From the NCBI GenBank assembly GCA_963669155.1, contig OZ022578.1:10119730-10183729 (forward strand): DNA of 64,000 bases. Reading direction: 5' to 3'. Position numbers and translations under genes: made by a program. How positions within the stretch are numbered: position 1 is the first letter of the stretch; every line of letters begins with the position of its first letter. Shown here piece by piece: positions 13,501 to 28,500 of the stretch. The stretch is from Arbacia lixula (Eukaryota; Echinodermata; Echinoidea; Arbacioida; Arbaciidae). The notes below the pieces were generated by a model. That model was given only the letters and a program-made list of their open reading frames with translations. It was not told the origin of the DNA and did not search any database.

Positions 13501-16500
13501 TTATGCGAACACAGTGCAGTGTCACATAGAGGCTCTTGTACCTGTCTCCCTTTGCTGTACCTGTGCGTGCGTAGCCATGTCAGTGGTTAAGCTAGCTCGG
13601 AGCATGTACCACACGCATGTAATGTGGACTCTTGCACGTATGGTTGAGTGTATATGGATTCTTATAAAACGTGTATAATCAATGTCTCGCGGAAGGAGGT
13701 GTTTGACAGCAAAAAAAATTGCTTGTTTTGCTGTTGCATTTCCCTCAGCTAGGCAATGTGGCTGTAGCAAGTGCTCATAATAGCGGGGTCAAATCTATAA
13801 CAGCTTGAAGATATCCACATTTATGGTACTCGTATGTCTCTAACCTTGATGGTCTTGACAATGGCCGTGACCTTTGGTGTCCTCATGAGAGCGCGGGTCA
13901 AGTAACCCTTGACCCCAGCAGATAGCCTGTCACACGTGCTATTTTTCTAGGAGGAGAGATGATAAGGGGGTATAGATGTCAAACACAAAATGTTGTACGC
14001 TTCAACTCTTTCTACTCCTTCAGATTTGTTTTACAGGGGCTCTTCTAACATTGATCATACAACATGTATCCTTACCATAGACCCCTTTAATTAGAGATGG
14101 AAAATGGAACAAACATTGCTGTCATTCTTCACCTTTAATCACAGGATAGTATCAAAGTCAATCCATGTCAAATTAACCATTGCTGTTAATCCTTCAAATT
14201 TCTTTAAACAAATGAATTAATACTAGATCCTCTCAATATTGCCGACTACCGATATTTCAAATATCGACATGATCAGGCAATCTGTCTGAGAGAAAATTGC
14301 TGTTGAAATGTGCTGTTAAGCTCATCGGTGTTGTGTATGTGTTAATTTTAAGGCCTTTCAAGCTATTTTCAGAATAGTTTCAAGATATTATTTGTAGCTT
14401 AAAATATAATATAAATGGAACATGACATGCAGTTATCAGCTTTAAATCACCACTAGTACTGAAATGATACACAGAAGTTGATGTAAACACACTTCAACAC
14501 CATTATGGTTACCATGTTTACAGAAAATTGAGATTTGTTTTTTTAGATTTTCAGCTGTATTTTCAAGGCCATTGCCAAGAAGACAAAACTATTTGTGATG
14601 TATATTCTTTTAATATTGATTACAGACTATCATCACAGAAAAAAAACCATTGTGTCCTTGTTCTTCGTCTCTGAGCTATGACAATTTGTAATGTACTGAA
14701 AACCGCACTGTGCCATTTTACATAGATTTTGGGGTGTTTACCACAATGTTGAATGCATTAACCAACTATTAAACATTTCCATTACAAAAGTTTTTAAGTA
14801 ACCCATGAAAATATAAGCATATATTGATCAATACACAGAAATTGGTGCCGCTCCTTGATGGGAGGAGTGGGGATGCATGACCATGAAGTTTGCAACATTT
14901 TGAAAAAAATCAAACTTTGTGGGCGCCTTACAAGACAAGGTGGTTCGCGAACCACAAGTCCCGCCTGATTTCGCAATCAATATAGAGTGCTGAGTTATTT
15001 TCCAAATATCTAAAATGGTGCCTAGATGACCTTTGACCTCATCATCCTCACGAAGACACATGTGGTATTACACAAGGATCAATTGTCCAAAGTGTGATCA
15101 CAATTGATGCAGAAATAAAGAAATTGAGAAAAATGATGTACACAGCCTTATATCATTTGACCTTTTGACCCCTAGATTACCTTTGACCCCATTATCCTCA
15201 TAAGGACACATGTGGTATTACCCAAGGATCATTTGTACCAAGTTTGATCACAATTGATGCAGAAATGAAGAAATGAGAGCAAGTTGTACAAAAACTTTAA
15301 TAACATTTTTGTAACAGACCAACAGACTAACAGGAAAAGTGGTCACTAGGTCTCTGCCGAGACGAGGCGAGACAAAAACGATGCATGTTTTGGGCCAATT
15401 ATTGGTAGGTCAATAGAACAAGAGAGAGAATTATAATATCCATAAAATTGGGTTCTAAGCTAACTGAATTTTTAAGGTATCAGCTTCCAAACATGCACCC
15501 AAAAACATTAACTTTGGCACTTTATACCATTTTCGGTGACCTCTGGCGCAATGACAGGTAGTCAGATTAACGCCATAATATATTTTTTAAGTCTATGAAG
15601 CTCTTCCAATTTACAGAAAATGAGCAATGTACCTCATCAAATTTACCTGAAGCAGTCAATCAAAAAAAGTAAATTTTATTTAAACTTGGTTGTTCGAACA
15701 TGCATTTGTTGCTAGAGGCAGTATCTTCACAACCATTTGACCTTGGGGCAAAATATTTAAGAATCTTCTGTCAGATACTTGGTGGAACATTTGATGCAAG
15801 TTTAAAGAAAATTGAAGGGGATCTGGTTGCAAATTGTCAGAAAATTGGTTGATTTGACATGGATTGACCCATCATTAAAATTAAGAAAAAAATTCTTATT
15901 CATGAACAGTTTCCTTGATTTCTCTTGGAAACAATATCATCATATCAATGTAATAGCATTCCCACCCTTCCTGTACATTATTCCAGCCTTGGGATATATG
16001 TTCTTATCCATCCTCAAATGCATCAATCTTGGGAAAAAATCAGCAATGATGTAAATTGAATTAATTAACGAGTTTTCCTTGCTGTTCAGCCATTGAGTTT
16101 GTCTACTTTCTTTTTTTTCTTTTTTTTTACGAAGGGTATCATTGTAGTTTAAAAGCAGCACATCACTTTTATTGCCATTTCTTTGTTAAAAAAACAAGGG
16201 AGAAAAAAAAGAGATCAAAATCAAATACTAGAGACGTGGAAGAAGATCATCAATCACATATATACTAGATGTCATGACACATACAATCCACCACAAAACC
16301 ATATTGTTTTTCAAATAATATCCAAATAAACAAATCAATCAATGTCCACTTGTACTAACTCCAAGTTACATACCCACTGTTTAATGTCAATGTCATGTTT
16401 GTTTGTTTGTTCCTGTCTAAGCGCTGGTGCCTCAGTGGCTTGACTCTCACTTAGAAAGAAAGAATCGCTGTGTGTACCATCCCCAACAACCGGGTCATCT

Positions 16501-19500
16501 GCTCCTGCTGCATCGCCAACATGTATGGACGACAACCACGTTGAACTGTCTGAATGTGTGAGCTCCTCATTGGCTAATCCAACGGTGAGCTGGGTGGGTT
16601 TTCGCCCATGGACAGACCCAGGCTTCTTACTCATATCAGGGGGTGTGGTCGTAGATTGATTATGAAAGGCGTTCTTTTTCTTCCCGCTGCTTGTTGAAAT
16701 GTACGAAGGCGGAACTTCAACAAGCCCGCCCTCTGCAGTTCTATCCCCCTCCAGGCTCTCTTTGGGCGTCACAGCCATCTTGATATGATTTGAAAATGAA
16801 GCAGCAACAGGTGAGGGGCTCTTGAAGAGGAACTGCAGAGGACTGCTATCTCCCATCAGAGAGGAAGGCCTGAGGTATGAGCCAGGCACTTCAATCAAGT
16901 CATCCGTTGAGCTCCCATCAAAACGTCTCTTTCGGCTATTAGGACTCGGCGGTGGGTTAAGTCTGTTGCATGGATATGACCCGGGACTTCTCCTGTTGCT
17001 GTAAATTACTTCTTTCTCAACTGGTGCAGGTTGGGAATGCAAGATTTGGTTTGTACGGTCCCAGTCAGGTTCAGATGTGGTCTTGTTTCCTCCAGACGTT
17101 GCATCTTTAAACATCTGTAACGTTAAATCACCATTTACCAACACATGATTAAATAGGGGAAAGATTAGAAATTTTTCAACAACATTTGGTCTACTCCAAT
17201 TTTATTAAAGTATAAAAAAAACGAGATATACTTGTGGACATGTATAAGGTGGTCTGTATTGACGAATTCATGCACAGACATGGGCTAGTAAATGCACGGT
17301 GACATCATGGACCTTCCATGGTGACACCGTCTATTCGTTAGAAATCAGAGGCATGCTCAAAAAGTTCTTCACCCACATACAACATACTAACTTGCCTAAA
17401 TGGTCACATAGTCCACCTAAATATAATGGGCATTTTACATGAAAGGGTGAGAGAAAAAAAACTGGGAAAGAAAAAAAATCTAAAAGAGAATGACAAAGTG
17501 AGGGATATAGAACAGAAGGTGTTAAAATAAACATTTCAAATGGAATAAAAAATTGTCCCTTCCCACTCAAGGAAACAAACCGGGGGCCTCGAGATCTTAA
17601 AACAGCGCCTTACCCATTGAGCCAAAAATCTTCCCATTCACTTAACACATAATACCCAGCAGGGGCTAGAATGATTTAGAAATCAATATTGAAGCTGAAA
17701 TGTCGCCATGATTAATTAAAAAATGGAGACGACCTTCCCAAAAGCTAGGAGACTCAGCTACAACATACTAAAATTTCAGAGTAAAAGATATAAACATAAG
17801 CGAGATACAGCTCCTAGGAGGTTGTCATGTCATTTCATCATTTCATCTTCCATTGACATAACACGTACATACGTCCCATTGACATGAATGTTAATAATCA
17901 AATTTACACCATGAAGTTGGGATTAAATTAAAAAATAAAGGCTACTCTCCAATAGAGCAATGTTTTAGCTACCACATACTGAAATTTGGGAGAAAATGAG
18001 GATTACTGAGATACCCCAGAACGGGTAAAAAAACCATGACGTCATGTATAAAAAACAAAGAACATTTCTTCGATTCATATGGCAATATGATGACGTCACG
18101 ATGCACTTAACGGTAAAATGACACATGAAATCACATCTACATTTCATACTCTTTCCAAATATTAAAAAAAATTAAGGGTCATCAGCCATTCTGAGGAGCT
18201 ATGGCTGATTGAAAATGTCATTGTTTTCGCAATATTTGCACACAAAAACGTATTGAAGCGCGCGCAGACTTTCAACTTTGACGCACCGGCACGACCTTAT
18301 TATTGCATGGAAATGGCTCAAAATTACAGGATGTGATGTATGTAGTGTCAGAAACATGAAACCAGGGAAAAAAAAAAGGAATTGTGACGTTACGTTTGCG
18401 TTACACACTGAAATTTTTGAAATGCTTGAAATGGCTTGAAATGGTTTTTGCAATGACGCATGCGTAACTCGCACGTTTTTATTCATTGAAGTTAATTGTC
18501 ATGTCATTAATTTTATGCATGTCAATTTTCTTAATTGTTCTAGAGATATATAAGTTAATAGGTTTTCAGTAAATTGCTCGTAGATGATGTCAACATGATG
18601 TAATGACCTTGAAGTTTTTTCTTTGAAATATTTAAAATGGTGCCGAGATGACCTTTGACTTCATCATCCTCATTAACACATGTGGTATATAATTATTCAA
18701 GGATCATTTGTACCAAATTTGATAAGAATTGATGCATAAATAAAAAAAAAATGAGAGCAAGCTAAACAAAAACTTTGACATTTTTGTAACTACATGGCCT
18801 TATATTATTTGACCTCTTGACCCCTAGATGACCTTTGCCCATATCATCATCATGGCTACACATGTGGTATTACGCAAGAATCATTTGTACCATTTGATCA
18901 TAATTGATGCAGAAATTAAACAAATGAGAGCAAGTTAAACAAAAACTTTGTTGTAACAGACTAACAGGAAAAGTGATAACTAGGTCGCTGCCGAACAATG
19001 TTCAGGCGAGACAAAAAGTGATAACCAGGTCTCTGCTGAACTTTGTTCAGGCGAGACAAAAAGCGGATTTAATATCTATAATTAACAACATTTAAAAAAA
19101 AACGGGTACAGTTTGTATAGAGCATTACCAACATATATGTACCAAAGTTGTGGTGTTTCATTATAGCATATAAGAATAGTGCCTCATTAATGGTATGATG
19201 TCCTGTGCGTTATGCCCACAAAATAATAAGTTAAGCATTTGTAATGTGCTGTCCCTTTATTCCGAGGTGCAGAGGGATTAGGCACATACAGACTGAAGAA
19301 AACAAAGTTTAGGTTTCAAATGTGTCTATGAAACCTGCAGTACGAACACCATGAGGTACTGAATGCATTCCAAAGTATGGATGCAGAGACATAAAGGGCT
19401 TTTTCTCACAAGCATGATTTTGTTCTTGGTGTCACTAACATATCACTCCCTCGAGAGCAGAAGTTATGAGGAAGCGTATATTCAGGACTTGCTATTTTTC

Positions 19501-22500
19501 CACTCTGAGCAGTGAAACTCAAGCTTAACCAGCTGTATGGACAATAGATGACAGGATATGAATAAACTTCATGCCGGTATTCCTTATAGGACGTAAGTAA
19601 GCCACACCCCTTTGCTTACTGCAGTTCCATTGCAAATTTGTATGCACGAAACCAGAAAATCTTATCATGAGCAACAGGTTAAACTTCATTCTAGCATGCC
19701 AAGGGATTTCCTCACATCTACAGCAATACTATCAATTTGAGTGCTTACATGTTTCTCAGCCTCTGTGTCCTCCTCCCTGTGGCCCAAGGTTGAAGCAGTA
19801 GCCTTTCTCCTGACATCCTCCATCTCATACTCCAGGAGCTGTAGCTCCTTGGTCTGCTGGAGCATCAGGTCCTGCATCTGCTCCTGGTGCTGGTGCTGGA
19901 GCCGCTCCTGCAGGTTCTCCAGGTAGGAGAGCTGGATGGTGAGAACACGCCCCTCAGACTCCTTATCTGCGACAGGAAAGATACATGTCAACCATTAAAA
20001 AATGTCAAGTATTACAAGAAGTAATACTTCTATACAAATAGTGCAGTTTGGCACATATCCCAAATATTACTAATTACATGAATCTTATGTGTCATGCTAA
20101 AAGCAGCTTGTTAAAATGCCTCAGACATTTTTGCTCACTACTGGCATTCTTAATATGGAGATTGTGAGAGCCAAATTCACATTCTCTTTGACCCTCTACT
20201 CTTGATATACTGATATACTGTGTTACATGCTGTCTTGAGGACATACCCATCTTACAGCCCATGTTTGCATTCTTTCTCGACCAATTACTTTGCGATTAAT
20301 GGCGTTGTCATTCAAAGGTCGATCCTATGGCTATGATCTATGATTTACTAATGACAGGCTTACACATCATGACTTGTACCAAGGATGTTAAAGCACATGG
20401 ATATCCAGCTGCCGTTTAATTAATGCAGATTCATTGTACTCTCCTTCTAGTCACAAAAGAACACTTTACAAAGATTTTCTCTTTGATCCCCATGTTCGAA
20501 GCCACCGATTCTCTGGATGATTTTTGCCTGGATTTGACGTATAAACAAAATCCGATGCGCGGAAGAATTTGTTGAAATATCCTCACCCCATATGCTTGCG
20601 CCATTGTGATATGTAATACCTACGATGCATCTATGAAGATTCAATCGAGGAATAGTGTTACAATATGGAAAAAAAGGCTCTTAACGTGATATCAAGTTGC
20701 AGTATAAAAGTCTCAATTTCACAATGTTCCGCATCATACCTGTTTACAAAATTGCATGACACGTTACTTTCAGATATTTTCCTTTCGGACAAGTAACATG
20801 AAAAACGTGGCCAACCACGCCCAAGCTAGTATTTCCATCTCAAAAAGTATCAAATTTCGTAATCGCTTGTCCTTATTAACTACATAATATGCACTTAATG
20901 ACAAAATTAAAAGTTCAGCAGCGAAAGCTAACCGATAAAGGAGGCACCTTTTGGGCCACTGATGACTCATCAGTGTAATCTGGGTCAGGTCAATATTGAT
21001 TGTCATGTTTACAAGCATAGATACAATGTAGAACTTACTAGATGTATTGAGAAATTTCTAGATACACAGATTATAGAACATTCTACAATGTACAGATTGT
21101 GATATATATATGAGCTGTGTTGGACATGAACTCAGAGTTTATATCATCGTAACTCCAGTCATGCACCTGTGGTATAACCTGCATGAGAGAGTTTACATAT
21201 CATCTCGCTCCAGTCACCTGTGGTAATAATAACCTGTAGTAAGAGTTTTTTGTGACCTTGGCTCGATACACACCTGTGGATTTTTACAAGGATTTTTTCT
21301 ATGTGGATAACTACCTGCCTGTTAAATAGTGCTTATGAGATCCTACCTGTGAAAGCCGTACATTCTGTGGATTAGTATCTGACCGTCTTGGATCATCTTT
21401 TTGGACTTCACTACCTTGAATACGTGCTCTTCAGCGTACAACATTGCAATCATAATTTGGGAATACTGGATCGGATTATCAACTGGACCATCAACTGGAC
21501 CATCTGCGGGAGCCGTGGATTCATTTGACTTCAGTATCCTCCAGCACTGTAAGCTAACATGTACCCATACACTGTGCAGTAATTGATATACATTATGTAA
21601 CTGATATGTATTGATACTGAAAGTGAAAGTTTGTCTCGGTTTTAAAGGGGAAATACCCCATATAATAAAGAACACATAAACTAAATATTGGTATCATTTT
21701 GTGCGATCCTTTCTGGCGTGAATCGATCGTAACAACTTCTATAAATCAATCTAGCCCCTGCTGTGCTTGCACGTGTTAAGTGAATGGGAAGATTTGTGGC
21801 TCAATGGGTAAGGCGCTTTTTTAATAACACGTGGCTCCCGGTTCGAATCGTGGTGTTGGTACAGTCAATTTTCATTCCTTTTGCAAAGTGATTTTTGAGA
21901 CCTTCTTCTGTTCAATCCTCACTTTGTCATTCTCTTTGAGATTTTTCTTTCCATTTTTTTCTTCTTACCCCTTCATCTTCATTGACTATTATTTACATGT
22001 TGTTAGCACATACATGTGATCATTTCGGCAAGTCTCAAAAATGTTAGTATGTTGTAGGTGTGCTATGTGCTTTTTTGAGCATGGGCTCTGATTTCTATTG
22101 AATAGATGGTCACCGTGCATTTACCAGCCCATGTCTATGCACAAATTTGTCAATACAGACCACCTAATACTTGTCCACAATTATGTCTCGTTTTCTTTCC
22201 ATCAAGATGCTATACTGTAATGTACTGTAACTTAACCTTGATCGTTATTTCTGAATCTGAATTAACAGTGCTATCCAGATTAAATACTCCATCTTTGATT
22301 CATGATCCCACAGGTGTCCTGCTTTGTACTTGTATCGGTCAGTAACGGTGGTAGAAGACTAACATAGCCCTCGAGCCTGTAGAACATCATACTTTTAGGC
22401 CTTCATTTGCTGACCCTTCTTTTCTGCTGCTATTGTATCCATGCAACCAGAGAATCAAGACTATTATTTATACTACTATATGTATATATTACTGGACTAA

Positions 22501-25500
22501 TGGGCATATTATCAGGGAAGAGATAGATTCTTGACATCACAGGTGCTCTTCAGAAAGGTTGTGACCACGATGGTGTTGCCACATACTTAGTTAGAATAGC
22601 AAACATTGCATGTAAAGAGAACACCAGTCATTTCAAATGGGCTCTGTCAGTCATTTCATATGGAGCACAGTGGCTGAGAATTGAAAATGTTCTCTTCACA
22701 AAAGCAGAGCTTTGTTCAAAATATAGATTATTAACAATTAATTTGTCTCATGGAACCAATATCTCTCTTAACCAGACCAGGGCGTGATTTATGAGGAGCT
22801 GGAAGCTGTATAGGGAGATCACCAAAATTACAAGGCTTGTGTTTCATGGTCCACCTTCCATGATGACATGCAGCAATCAGAAATTCCAACATCAGTTTTT
22901 ACCTTATTACCTCTTAATCTTGCATGATATTAACTCTGCTGCTCAGAATTGCTTCAGACTTTTAAATTTAAATCAAATTAGCCAGGAAAACTGCCGCAAT
23001 GAGCAGCAACTAATAACTGAAGAGATTGGAAACTCTTTCCTTGAGCAGATCAACGATCTTCTGATACTTCAGTCATGGATGCATCCATTGAACGCATGGT
23101 TAGCAGTGGTCCTAAATCCTAAATCCAGGAGTTGCAAAGACCTTTCGGTCGGTGATGTCTTTCTACTATATGGGAAATCTCAATTTGAGACTTTTGATAT
23201 CATGTTGGATGTTTACATTGATGTCGTTCTGGAAAGCACAAGCTGACATAAGAGAGGAAGTGGTGTGTTGGTGCATCTCTCCACTGCAATACAAAGAATT
23301 GGTAAGACTTCTTGTGTGTTCATGAAAGCAAATCTAAACCGTTCGATTTCCGCTCCCTGTACGTGAAACAGCGTGAAGTCTTCTGCAAATTAGCCCAGTT
23401 TGACTTGACAAACTTCACTTTATATTCTCCTGATGAAGTCTACAAAACTCATTCATTCATACATCAGACATATGCAACGCTACACGCAAAGGCATGGGAA
23501 ACTTAATTGGAAGGCTTTCCCAGAAGTGATGGAGGCGTTAAAGGACCTCATAGAGATGGCCCATGCATTTGATGATACGTCCATGTCATTGATAAAATGT
23601 TTTATGGTGCTGATGTGTGACATGATCAGCGAAGTCATGGAAGTAGATCAAATATTAAATACTCGGAAATGCAAAATCCTGCAGGGCATCCCGCCCATGA
23701 AGGTTAGCTGTGCTAGAGCAATCTATTAGGCTAACATCAAACAAGCCTTCATGACCTGCCACTGAGCTTCCAAACACAATATGCCTCTGAACATATCCTT
23801 CCACATGATTGAAAATATCAAATTAGACAAAAGTTGGACAAACTGAGAGCTATGAATACAGATTCCACTTCAAATGGGTCATAGCAAGGGTATACCTTGC
23901 CCTTTTTTTGTGCTTCAAGGGGAGAAAATATACAGGCATATGATTTTAATTGACTCATTGCTAATTATTTAGCATCTATCAGGATTTTAACTCATATTAA
24001 TTGTACATATCATCCTAATAACTGCTTGGTAAATAATTTTAATTTCAATGACCATGGGACTATCCATTTACAAAATCTTTAAGTAAGGAAGAGTTGGGGG
24101 TTTCTACCTTTTGCCACACACAACCCCTCACCCCACCCACCCCAAAAAGAATTCTTATTAGTAAACTGAAATATACCTTAAGTGATAGTATCCATTATAA
24201 AGTATTTCCATGTATCTAACTATTGTGAATGTTGTGAAATGGGGCATAAATGCTACCTATTTTATTCACAACCCTAAATATCAAGTCCATTTCAGACATA
24301 CAGCAATACGTTACATATTGATTAACATAGATAAATACATGTGCCTCATTCATTGCATGCGACTAATGTTCCCAGATGTCCCAATGAGGGGTGGAGCTGC
24401 ATGATACGGTGCTTCCGACCCTTTTACTTTGACAAAAACAAATCCACAGAAAACTTTGTTCATTCTAGAAAGGAAAATTTATAACAGTTGTGTACAATAA
24501 ATTGAAATATTGGCATGCAAACTAAGTGGTCAATAGTGTCGCTTTACCTATGGATAGTAAGCAAAATGGGGCCTTAAAACATGATTTTGATGTCAATGAT
24601 CTTTCAAGACCACCAGAGGTCACCAGAGGTAAAGTACAAAGTGCTTCCGTAGATTAAATCGAAGCTTAGGTCATAATGATGATATTTAGCAAAGAAATAT
24701 ATAATTTTAATTAAACTAGCTAGTGCTTGATTGGATAAAAGCATGATTTTGATGCCAATGACCTTTCAAGGTCATCTGAGGTCACCTGAGGTCACCAGAG
24801 TTCAAGTACAATGTGCTTCCATAGCTTAAATTGAAACTTATGTCATAACGATGATATTTAGCAGAGAAATATATAATTTTAATGAAGTTAGCTAGTGCTA
24901 AATTGGAAAAAAATACGATTTTTACACTAATGACCTTTCAACGTCACCAGGTCACCAGAGGTCAAGTACAAAGTGCTTCCATAGCTTAAATCGAAACTTA
25001 GATCATAACAATGATATGGTGAAAATTTCATGCTTTAGTCATTAAGTGCACAATCCTGCCGATATTCTGAACTTAACCACCCCACTATTTTCCCCATTCC
25101 CTGTTTGATATATACTCATTTCTGTTTTGTCTCTCCTGCTAAGACTACATCATAAGTCTTCTAAGCATCCTTTCACCCAAACCACCTAAACCACATAATT
25201 GACCCCACATTCCTTCTGTACAAGTACTTCCAGGTACTTTCTCTTTGTTTCGAAGTCAAGCCACCAGGCAGAGTCCACACCCCTGGCTTCTCCCATATCC
25301 TAGGTGTATATTTTACCCCAATAAGTTATACAACACCCCCAAATCACATTGTTTCTCATGTGGCTCTCGTTGAGGGAAGAGCTTAGTGAAGAGAGAGGAG
25401 TTCAAACCTTCACCAAGCGAACACCTATCTCTTGCTCTACCTATACAATGTATCTTGTGAATCTGGACTATGCGATTTGTTGTTTGTACATAATAAACAC

Positions 25501-28500
25501 ATACGCTCATACTTCACTCGAATTGTACAAGTCTCATGCTCGTTGTTCACATGCCTCTCGACATTGCTATAATACTACAAAGACAAACCGATCCCAAACA
25601 CAACAGTATTCACAACTTTCCCGCTAACTGTCTTATTACATCCACCTGTATTTCGTGATTCAGTTTCAATGAATCTATTAGTTGTTGCTATTCGGACAAA
25701 CCTCGGACAAGCTTTGGGGTTACAATTAGTAGCATATTGTTTGATCGATGTGTATATAGTTTGCATAGATAACAAAAATGATCTACTGTTCCGATTTGCT
25801 ATTGGATTGTCATCACAAAGGAAAGATAATTCAATATTTTGAAGCTAAAAAAAAATATATGAAATGTTTTTAACAAATTATAAAATTATAAAGATGTTAA
25901 ACTGAATATATATATGTTTTTATTTTTTGTAATAGCAGTCTCTAGCAAATATAGAAATTTGGAATTTATATTTATACGTTAACATAGAATTGACATGTTT
26001 GATGGGTAAACTTGCCCTTAAAAGGGCATATATACTGATCCACATTTGATGTGATTTTATCAGTAATTACTCCAAATGTGGATCATTTGAGGGCAAATAA
26101 CTTTTAGCAAGTTTCTAAAATGGACAATACATGAATTTAAGACCATTGGCAAGAAGATTGTTCATGATCACCTTTTGAGGGCTTTTTTGTCTTCCCAGTA
26201 CAGTATATTCCCTTTAATTCATCAATGGTGGGAGAATTAAAATTCAACTACGATCAAAATGACTTAGTAAACTCACACACGTCATCTCTCTGATATTCAA
26301 GAAAATCAACTCAAGTCTAAACTTACTTCAACAAATTCAAAGTTTCTCAGCTTTGCACTTCAATATCCATAGCGCAAACAGAAACTTTGACAACTTGAAA
26401 GTACTTCTAGAACAGAATCATATTAAGTCAACTATACTCTGTCTGACTGAAACATGGTTTACATCTCAATAAATTAGTCCACTACACATCCTTCCCACTT
26501 ACAATGTTATCAACAACAATCAAAGCAATAAACTAGGTGGTGGAGTGGCACTATACATCTCCAAAGCATCTGAATTCTCTCTTCTGAAAGGCCTGTCCTG
26601 TATGAACAACACATTAGAATCAATCTTTGTCAAACTTCCAATAAAAACATATCAAATGAATGTTATAGTTTGTATCATCTACAGACCCCCCCCCCCCCCC
26701 AAGTGCAAACCAGAATGATTTCATTATTGCTTGTCAAAGCATACTTATTAGCCGCTCTTTGGCAAACAAGTGCTGCTTAATTATGGGGGACTTCAACATT
26801 AATATATTACGTCACAATGATAATAACGTTCAAGAAATCTGAGAAACACTTTTATCAGTATTGTTCCTTCCCTCAATCACAAAACCGACACGAATCACGA
26901 AACACTCAACAACACTAATTGATAATATATACAACCTCTCCCCTAATCGGGTATCCTTTTATCTGACTTAACAAACCATTATCCCACTTTTGCATCATTC
27001 CCTCTTTGATGCAATAAACAGAACCCCCAGGAAATTCAAACGTAAATCCACTGCGTAAAACATCGTTAGATTAAAAAACAGAGACAACAAAACAATTCCA
27101 AGATTTCCCTGGATAACACCCGCACTCTCAAGATGTAAACCATAAAAACAACTTTTACAACAAATCTGTATCAAAACCAACAGCACAAAACAGAAAGAAA
27201 TACAACTACAAAAGCAAACTAACAGCCTTTGCTTACTTCTTTCTCCCAAATTCTCGAAAAAAAAATTCATACAAGCACCATCAATTTCTCGACAACATAT
27301 GTTACTGGTACTCACAATTTGGATTTCGGACTAAACACAATACCTCTTAAACGCCATTCTTACTCTACTTGACAAAATAAGCACTGCATTAGACTCTCAA
27401 GCACATGCAATTGGTATTTACCTAAATTTTCCATAAGCCTTTGACACTGTAAATCACAACATTCTTTTAAATAAATTTTCCCAATATAGAATCCGTGGGG
27501 AAGCTTTAGATATACAGCAAACAATCGTCTCTCTCAACAGTATAAGCTCAACTACTAAATATATTTGGTGCTGCGTCCCACAAGGTTCTCAAGGTATGAA
27601 ATGTAGATGTGATTTCATGTCCAATTTAGCCCTTAAATTTATCGTGACTTCATCACATTGCCATATGAATCATAAATATGAATTTTTCATGTATCATGTC
27701 ATGAACTTTGTTACCTGTTTTTGTGTAACTCAGTAATTCTTTATCAATTGTCTTCCAAATTTCAGCATGTTGTAGCTGAGACATTGCTCTATGGTATAAG
27801 TTACCTTTATTTTTAATTTTCAGTACGTCTTCATAGTGTAAATTTCATTATAAGCATTAATGTCATAATAGGATGAATGTACGTGTTATATCAATGGAAG
27901 GGGCATTTATTTCATATCATGAAATGACATGACAATCTTCAAGGAGCTGTATCTCACTTATGTTTAGATCTTTTACTCTGAAACTTTAGTATGTTGTAGC
28001 TGAATCTACTAGCTTTCGGCAACGTGAACTCCATTTTTTTATCAGATGTCGAGATCGTGGCGAAATTTTAGCTTGAATATCAAGTTCTAAATCATTCTAG
28101 CCCCTGCTTGTGCATCACGTGTTAAGTGAATGGAAAGATTTGTGGATGAATTGATTAAGAGGCCATCTTACGAACGTGCGACCCGGTTTGATTCCTGGAG
28201 TGGGTAGGGTCATTACTTCACTCCTTTTGCAATGTGATTTCTGCCTCCTTCTCCTATTCTTTACCTTACTATGTTCTTCTTTTATATATTCTGGGTGAAT
28301 TTGCCCCAGAAACGCCTAAAAGAGCCCCGAAACAGGCCAAAAATGCAATTTCCGGGACGACACAAAAATAGGAAATTGCCCCCATAACATTTGCCACATG
28401 ACTAGACTACAAGAAGCCGATCCTAGCTAGACGGCCGCGCCGCGCACTGCAGCAATTTGCACAGCGAAGATCGAGAGCGGGCAAGCAAACACAGCATGTT

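Noticed and set aside
21788-21862. A functional tRNA gene at the composite SINE
   Set aside because: It has good A and B boxes but no coherent cloverleaf, and other copies show it is part of a dispersed repeat.
25080-25620. A possible solo long terminal repeat
   Set aside because: An AATAAA-like signal was noticed, but no defined ends, target duplication or second copy could be seen.
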